NCBI GenBank assembly: GCA_963969345.1
Contig: OZ017767.1
Location: 9,117,547 to 9,181,546, forward strand
DNA length: 64,000 nt
Origin: Turbatrix aceti
Lineage: Eukaryota; Nematoda; Chromadorea; Rhabditida; Panagrolaimidae
Direction: 5' to 3'
The notes under the pieces were generated by a model that worked only from the letters and a program-made list of their open reading frames with translations, had not been told where the DNA came from and did no database searches. The translations under genes were made by a program, and so were the position numbers. Shown here one piece after another: positions 58,884 to 64,000 of the stretch (position 1 is the stretch's first letter; each line of letters begins with the position of its first letter).

Positions 58884-59117
58884 ATGAGATCCTTTGTATT
58901 TTTCGTTGTCATATTTGCCGTCATCTGTTCTGCGGTAGTCAACGCTCAATTCGGCGGCGGTGGAATGTTCGGAGACCCTGGTGGTGGATTTGGTAATATG
59001 GGTATGGGTGGCGGATACGGCGGAGGATTTGGAGGTCCGGGTGGTGGTGGATTTGGTGGACCGGGTGGCGGATTTGGTGGCCCAGGTGGCGGTATGTTCG
59101 GTGGATTTGGTCGTTAA
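58884..59117 (+). CDS. Secreted glycine-rich peptide 2, 77 aa
   Basis: Intronless. Signal peptide MRSFVFFVVIFAVICSAVVNA, mature start QFGGGGMFGD, repeats of GGFGGPGG, end GGMFGGFGR. Closest to gene 1 at both ends; here Tyr is largely replaced by Phe and Pro. Function as for gene 1 is inferred. AATAAA at 59215-59220. Confidence 0.9.
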   Translation: MRSFVFFVVIFAVICSAVVNAQFGGGGMFGDPGGGFGNMGMGGGYGGGFGGPGGGGFGGPGGGFGGPGGGMFGGFGR

Positions 59118-59811
59118 ATTTCTTCTTCTTAACCGAAGAATTATTGTGTTTTACAGAAGCGCTTATTAATATTTTGTTTGTTTGTTTTTTTCTTCACGAT
59201 GTTTATCTGATGAAAATAAAAGTGTTGATCAATGAATAACATCTGGAACCAGGAAATAACACGGGCCGGAAGTGTTTTTTGAGGTCGTATATTTAAATAT
59301 AATTCAGTTACAAAATTCAGACAAAACGTTTTTTTGTCGTTTTGAAACAATATCAGATGATTTTCTTTATAATTTTTTACTTTTTAGTAAATATTTATTT
59401 AAAATTTTTTATACATTTCTAAGAAATTTTCAAAAAACTTGAAAGTGTGACTAATTTTTTTAAAAGTTTGTTTTTGTATTAAGTATTATAAGACATTAAA
59501 ATATTTGTTTAATGTCAATGATTTTACAAAATTTTTATTATCATATAACCTAAACACAATCAGACTCAATAAATAATAAATGTTCTATTCAAAGCGCCGG
59601 CGTGTCAACGTGTCTCTTTCCAAAACAATAAATGACGCAAGATAAGAAATAACGTTGACATTATAAAAAAAGTGCAGTTAGTTTACAAACAAACGCATTT
59701 TCTATCGCCAAATGTTGAGACAACAAGTCATTATAAATATCGTTTTCAAGTCATTCTAAAGGTAATTAATTATGAACCACTACATTGAACATTTCCAAGT
59801 TGAACAAAAAA
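59118..59811. other. Spacer between peptide genes 2 and 3
   Basis: AT-rich, about 700 bp. Beyond the poly(A) signal of gene 2 and the promoter side of gene 3 I see nothing specific. Confidence 0.5.
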
Positions 59812-59837
59812 CAGGTTACTCAGGTGTAGTATATAAG
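59812..59837 (+). promoter_or_regulatory. Promoter module of glycine-rich peptide gene 3
   Basis: CAGGTTACT at 59812-59820 followed directly by CAGGTGT at 59821-59827 and the TATA box TATATAAG at 59830-59837, 65 bp before the ATG. No upstream ACCGATCA was seen. Confidence 0.65.
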
Positions 59838-59894
59838 GAAGGTACGTATTCTTGATGCTACGTACCTTATTGGCGGTGTAGTCTACCTTTCATC

Positions 59895-60101
59895 ATGAAT
59901 TTCCTTGGCTTGCTTTTTGTCATTTTGGCCGTCATTTGCGTTGTTGTTAACGCTCAATTCGGCTTCGGAGGTGGAAATCGTGGATTCCAGCAACAAAATC
60001 GTGGCGGCTTCAACAGCGGCGGCAACCGAGGCTTCAACAATGGAGGCAACCGTGGCGGATTCGGTGGCAACCAATTCGGAGGACGTGGATTTGGTCGTTA
60101 G
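59895..60101 (+). CDS. Secreted glycine-rich peptide 3, 68 aa
   Basis: Intronless. Signal peptide MNFLGLLFVILAVICVVVNA, mature start QFGFGGGNRG, then Asn/Gln/Arg-containing repeats of the GGNRGFNNGGNRG kind, end GGRGFGR. More basic than genes 1 and 2. AATAAA at 60197-60202. Confidence 0.88.
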   Translation: MNFLGLLFVILAVICVVVNAQFGFGGGNRGFQQQNRGGFNSGGNRGFNNGGNRGGFGGNQFGGRGFGR

Positions 60102-60832
60102 ATCTTTTCTTCTCTAATAAACTGAAAAACTTTTTGTTAACTGTTTTTTCTTTTTTTTTGTATGTGATATCCTGTTGGCGTTGATTATCACCGGAAAATA
60201 AAAAAAAAATGATTACTATGTTGACTGATTGAAAATCAAGAAATCACAGTAAAACCTAAGTTTTTATCCAAAAACTTCCGCGTTGAGCGTTGTTTGTTAA
60301 TGGAATGATCTCAAACGCCTATTTTTCAATATCGTAAAACCAAAGTACAATTTGTCTGAACAAATGATAAATGAATTTGCCGAAACGTGCTGATACGATA
60401 TTGTGTAATTGTGCATCATCACCAGAACAATAATGAAATGACATTTATGGCTCTACCAAAAAATTGTTAACATTTATTTTTAAAAATAAAAATAATGCAG
60501 CTGAAATATTAAACGTAAAAAAATGAATGTATTACTCTTAACAATTTTGTCTAATTATCATTTTACAATATTTATTAAAGAATGTTTTATAATTAAAAAA
60601 TTTAATTTAGAATTGAATTTTTTTTCGACGGTAAAAACATAAATAAAAAGACGTAAAATTGTATTACTATATTCATTTAAATATATATTTTGCGTTATGA
60701 TTTCCATTTAAAAAATGATTTCACCACGTTCTCATTGTATTGAGAAAGATCACGATCATTTTGCTTTTTTGGTGTTGAGACAACAACGCTTTAACAGTAA
60801 TTAATTGTGAATCATGATCCGACCCCAACAAA
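60102..60832. other. Spacer between peptide genes 3 and 4
   Basis: AT-rich. The 60255-60400 part (AAAACTTCCGCGTT, then ACCAAAGTACAAT and AAATGATAAATGAATTTG) resembles 63705-63830 downstream of gene 5, so flanks were duplicated together with genes. No gene seen. Confidence 0.55.
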
Positions 60833-60862
60833 CAGGTTAACTGATTCTCAAGTGTATATAAG
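60833..60862 (+). promoter_or_regulatory. Promoter module of glycine-rich peptide gene 4
   Basis: CAGGTTAAC at 60833-60841, CAAGTG and the TATA box TATATAAG at 60855-60862, 55 bp before the ATG. Confidence 0.7.
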
Positions 60863-60909
60863 ATCGGCACTGATACGTACTTCATTGCCAGTGTCGTCTG
60901 CTATTCATC

Positions 60910-61290
60910 ATGAAATACTTTGCTTACCTTGTTGTCATCCTTGCCGTCATCTTTGCTGCGGTCAACGCTCAGTTCGGTGGTGGCGGCGGTGGATTCGGTG
61001 GCAACCAAGGCGGTGGAAACCGAGGTGGATTTGGTGGAAATCAAGGTGGCGGAAATCAAGGTGGATTCGGTGGCAACCAAGGCGGTGGAAACCGAGGTGG
61101 ATTTGGTGGAAATCAAGGTGGCGGAAATCAAGGTGGATTCGGTGGCAACCAAGGCGGCGGAAACCGAGGCGGATTCGGTGGCAACCAAGGTGGTGGCGGA
61201 TTTGGTGGCAACCAAGGTGGTGGCGGATTTGGTGGCAACCAAGGTGGCGGTGGTGGATTTGGAGGCCGAGGTGGCGGATTTGGTCGTTAA
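60910..61290 (+). CDS. Secreted glycine-rich peptide 4 with 24-residue repeats, 126 aa
   Basis: Intronless. Signal peptide MKYFAYLVVILAVIFAAVNA, mature start QFGGGGGGFGG. The body is built of GFGGNQGGGNRG / GFGGNQGGGNQG modules, and the end is GGGFGR. Longest of the set because of internal duplication. Gly, Asn and Gln dominate, with few charged residues other than Arg. AATAAA at 61401-61406. Secreted, role unknown; antimicrobial, adhesive or cuticular functions are all possible. Confidence 0.9.
   Translation: MKYFAYLVVILAVIFAAVNAQFGGGGGGFGGNQGGGNRGGFGGNQGGGNQGGFGGNQGGGNRGGFGGNQGGGNQGGFGGNQGGGNRGGFGGNQGGGGFGGNQGGGGFGGNQGGGGGFGGRGGGFGR
60991..61206 (+). repeat. 72-bp coding tandem repeat in peptide gene 4
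   Basis: Copies start at 60991, 61063 and 61135 with near-perfect identity, the third partial or diverged. Each encodes 24 residues and is itself made of two 36-bp halves (NRGG versus NQGG). Confidence 0.9.
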
Positions 61291-61954
61291 ATCATATTTC
61301 ATACAACCGCGGTTATTATGTTCTAAGAATATCAGTTTAGTAGTTTTTCAATATTAATAACGTTCGTTTTTTTTATTTGCCGTATTGAATTTGACAAGAA
61401 AATAAAATGTGATTATCTTGAATTCACTTTTCACAATAATACCGGGAATGTGAAATTAAACTTATCATAGTATACCAGAAAAAGATCAAACGATTTCTAT
61501 AAAATCATATTGCAAGCATTTACTGTGCAAACAAACTGAAATCCCACCAAACGTGGCTTTTAATTTAAAAATTGTTGGTCTGGTTGCAAAGCTCTAAATT
61601 TTGACGCAACTGTCTGAACATTGCTAATGTAAGACTTAAGCAAAGCCTTTTATCAAATTCTGCAGAATTAAAAATATTTTTTGACAAACAAGAGCAAAAT
61701 CATAACATGTTTTGTAAAATATCTACTATACTTATTGTTATCGTCTTGAGAATGTTATTATTGTTATTCAGCCTTGCTATGTATTTTCCTAATGTCGAAT
61801 TTTTTCTAAACGATTTGCATTTCACAATGAAAAAAATAGTTTTTTGGTTTGTGTTGTTTATTTTATCAAACAAAATAACAGAATAGAAATTTTCAACTCG
61901 GATATCTGTATCAGAATTAAACCTAAACCAAAGCACTTTGAATGAAATGTAGAT
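61291..61954. other. Spacer downstream of peptide gene 4
   Basis: AT-rich spacer containing the gene 4 poly(A) signal. No gene or repeat recognised before the inverted-repeat element. Confidence 0.5.
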
Positions 61955-62116
61955 CAGAGATGGCAGATCAGATCATTTGCTCATGATCTGATCTGCATTA
62001 TCTGTAATCTGATCTGAATTTTGTGTGATCTGATCTGGATTATCTGTGATCTGACCTGATCTTATCTGATCTTTGAGCAGATCTGATCCGAAAAGTGTTC
62101 TGATCTGCCATCTCTG
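61955..62116. mobile_element. 162-bp MITE-like element with 18-bp inverted ends and GATCTGATCT interior
   Basis: The left end CAGAGATGGCAGATCAGA (61955-61972) is the exact complement of the right end (62099-62116). The interior consists of ATCTGATCTG repeats, the same pentamer family as the satellite at 58175-58500 in the other orientation. No coding sequence. A clear target-site duplication was not found. Confidence 0.65.
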
Positions 62117-62712
62117 TTGCAGATACCTCACATTTATGCGATTTTCCAAATATAAAATTATTAAAAAATTGTAAAAACGATTAACCAAACATATCCGATT
62201 TTTAGATTTTTTTTTCATTTTTTTTGTTTATTTTTTCAACATTCCCAGCATACAGATTTATCAGATTTTTGAAGTTCAGATCAGCTCAAATAAAATTAAA
62301 CAAAAAAACACAAATATGGATTTTTGCAGTTCAGAAATCTGATTTATCTTTCTTGGATATTTGAAAATGATCTGATTTGGCATCACTGATCTGTTGAGTT
62401 TTGTAAACAAATCAATGTCATGCCATGTATGTAATAATTTTTTTTTACATAGTAAAATGTACTTTGGAAACGCACACATGTTGCAATCATGTTTGTCGGG
62501 TTAATTTTTCAAAAAACGTCAGCTTGAATCGTTCTTTTGTCTCAGTTGTAACAAACGTGTCTAATTTATTGCATCAAGATCAATAAATATCGACAGTTCA
62601 GTTTCTTTCACTATTTATGATTTTTTTGTCATTGAAATTCACCGAATGATGAATAAACAACGTTTGTTCACGTCACTGTTGATAGAAGCAATTTGTAATG
62701 ATGGATCACAAA
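62117..62712. other. Spacer between the inverted-repeat element and peptide gene 5
   Basis: AT-rich, with scattered further GATCTGATTT and TCAGATCAGCTC pieces up to about 62400, probably decayed copies of the neighbouring repeat. No gene seen. Confidence 0.5.
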
Positions 62713-62770
62713 ACCGATCACCGTCAACCCCGATAAACAGGTTAACCATCACCGGAGTGTACTATATATA
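62713..62770 (+). promoter_or_regulatory. Promoter module of glycine-rich peptide gene 5
   Basis: ACCGATCA at 62713-62720, CAGGTTAAC at 62738-62746 and a TATA box TATATATA at 62763-62770, 78 bp before the ATG. Confidence 0.7.
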
Positions 62771-62840
62771 TGGCTAGCCAACGTTACACGTACTTCATTG
62801 GCAGTATCGTCTGTTTTTCACCCCGTTTATTTTTTTCATC

Positions 62841-63164
62841 ATGAGAACCTACTTTGTTGTCATCCTTGCCATTCTCTTTGTTGTCGCCGTTAACGCTCAA
62901 TTTGGCGGTGAATTTGGCGGCCGCGGTGGCGGATTCGGAGGCGAAGGAGGCCGTGGCGGTGAATTCGGTGGCGAAGGAGGCCGTGGTGGTGGATTCGGTG
63001 GCGAAGGAGGTCGCGGTGGATTCGGTGGCGAAGGCGGCCGAGGCGGTGGATTTGGCGGCGAAGGCGGCCGAGGCGGTGGATTCGGTGGAGAAGGAGGTCG
63101 CGGTGGAGAATTCGGCGGATTTGGCGGCAACGGCGGTGGATTCGGCGGCGGATTCGGTCGTTAA
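62841..63164 (+). CDS. Secreted glycine-rich peptide 5 with Glu/Arg repeats, 107 aa
   Basis: Intronless. Signal peptide MRTYFVVILAILFVVAVNA, mature start QFGGEFGG, then about seven GGFGGEGGRG modules (about 30 bp each) and the end GGGFGGGFGR. The regular Glu/Arg pairing makes it nearly neutral, unlike its neighbours. AATAAA at 63268-63273. Confidence 0.9.
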   Translation: MRTYFVVILAILFVVAVNAQFGGEFGGRGGGFGGEGGRGGEFGGEGGRGGGFGGEGGRGGFGGEGGRGGGFGGEGGRGGGFGGEGGRGGEFGGFGGNGGGFGGGFGR

Positions 63165-64000
63165 AACCGTTTTTCTCAAAATCCACTGATTGTCATGTTT
63201 TACAAAAAAATCAACATTTTGCCAGAATCTCTTGTACTGATTGATTGTTTCTTTACTGTGTTTATGAAATAAAAATTTAAAAAAATTGATTGTATTGGTG
63301 TATCGTATCGTAAACCTGGGAATCACAATAATCGTTCAGTGTAACGATCAAAAAGTAGCAGAAATACAAACTTGAGCAAAAATTTGGTAGCAGGAATCAT
63401 AAATAATTTTTATCTGCTGAAAAAAAACATAAAAAATGTTCTTCTGAAAAAAACTCATGAATACACAAAAACAAAACATAAAATCAAAGACAGTCTTTTA
63501 ACAGTTTGATTGGGAAGATGTAATCATAAAAAATCAGTGGAAAAAAAAGTTATAACAGAGTTGTATTTTTTGTACAGATGTTACAAAAATTGAAGTTAAA
63601 ATCGACTTTGGTACATAAATTAAATCATCCGGCGTAAAAATAAACAACTCGTTTAGCGTTTTCTACAAATTTTACGTCGATACATTTATCTTTAAGTTTG
63701 CATCTAAAAAACTTCCGCGTTTGAAGGAAGATATTCTTTAACAGCCAGATTTACTACGATATATTTTTTTATCGTCCGACCAAAGTACGATCAAACTAAA
63801 ACGCATAATGATTAATGAATTTGTTTTAAAACAAAATGGTAACATTGTATATCACTGTTTCCAAAAAGGTGTATCACCGTTTCCAATGGTGTAACCTAGA
63901 TGATGCGTAAATCATGGCAACCATGTATATCAGAATGACATTCTTGATTAAACGAATGCGCAATGCTTACAGACATCAAGAAAACCGGTTTCAAACCAAA
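63165..64000. other. Downstream flank of peptide gene 5 to window edge
   Basis: AT-rich. The 63705-63830 part resembles the flank at 60255-60400 that precedes gene 4, which suggests another member of the peptide cluster beyond the window. No gene within the visible part. Confidence 0.5.

Noticed and set aside
60807..61340. 177-codon Trp/Arg-rich frame overlapping peptide gene 4
   Set aside because: Frame shadow of the GGN-rich repeat; it lacks a signal peptide, whereas the other frame has one and matches its paralogues.
62897..63130. Pro-rich minus-strand frame (PPNPPPRPPSPPN)
   Set aside because: Complement of the glycine-rich coding repeat of peptide gene 5.

Overview
This is eukaryotic nuclear DNA, most likely from a free-living or parasitic nematode. 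The coding exons are GC-balanced and sit in very AT-rich sequence. Many introns end in TTTTCAG. Several start codons are directly preceded by a splice-acceptor-like TTTCAG, as expected for spliced-leader trans-splicing. The P450 looks like the nematode CYP33/CYP2-like group, and a cluster of glycine-rich secreted peptides resembles nematode NLP/caenacin-type peptides. Species is not identifiable from the sequence alone.

Layout. 1-10196: a long AT- and T-rich stretch with simple repeats and no gene I can support. 10197-14537 (+): a divergent PP1-type serine/threonine phosphatase in five exons. 15762-21740 (-): an RNA polymerase I factor of the TAF1B/Rrn7 family in eight predicted exons. It has a very long Ser/Glu/Lys-rich C-terminal tail and a dispersed GTCTCGACGCG-type repeat in its introns. 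22349-24040 (-): CPSF4/CPSF30 (mRNA 3'-end processing), possibly in an operon with the Pol I factor. 24762-26251 (+): an eIF4E with long tails, head-to-head with CPSF4. 26905-30913 (+): coatomer gamma (COPG), whose last large intron contains a 200-N assembly gap.

29850-51249: three nearly identical head-to-tail copies of a unit of about 7.14 kb. Each copy carries the last two COPG exons, a minus-strand multi-pass membrane protein (probable chemoreceptor-like), a 554-bp non-autonomous DNA transposon, a retroposon 3' end, and a complete cytochrome P450 gene. Only the first COPG 3' end is joined to the rest of its gene; the other two are orphan fragments. The only difference I found between copies is one base in a homopolymer, so this is either a very recent triplication or an assembly artefact beside the gap.

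51589-56141 (-): two paralogous RBR-type E3 ubiquitin ligases of RNF216/TRIAD3 type, with two and six CCHC zinc knuckles respectively. The second begins with a candidate N-myristoylation signal. 57689-63164 (+): five intronless genes for small secreted glycine-rich peptides. All start their mature part with QF and end in FGR, and they share a promoter layout (mostly CAGGTT followed by TATATAAG). They are separated by GATCA satellite DNA and a small inverted-repeat element, and the cluster probably continues beyond the right edge.

Functionally, 10-31 kb is a block of housekeeping genes (phosphatase, rRNA transcription, mRNA 3' processing, cap binding, COPI traffic). 31-64 kb is more dynamic accessory territory (detoxification enzyme, receptor, ubiquitin ligases, secreted peptides) shaped by tandem duplication and small mobile elements.
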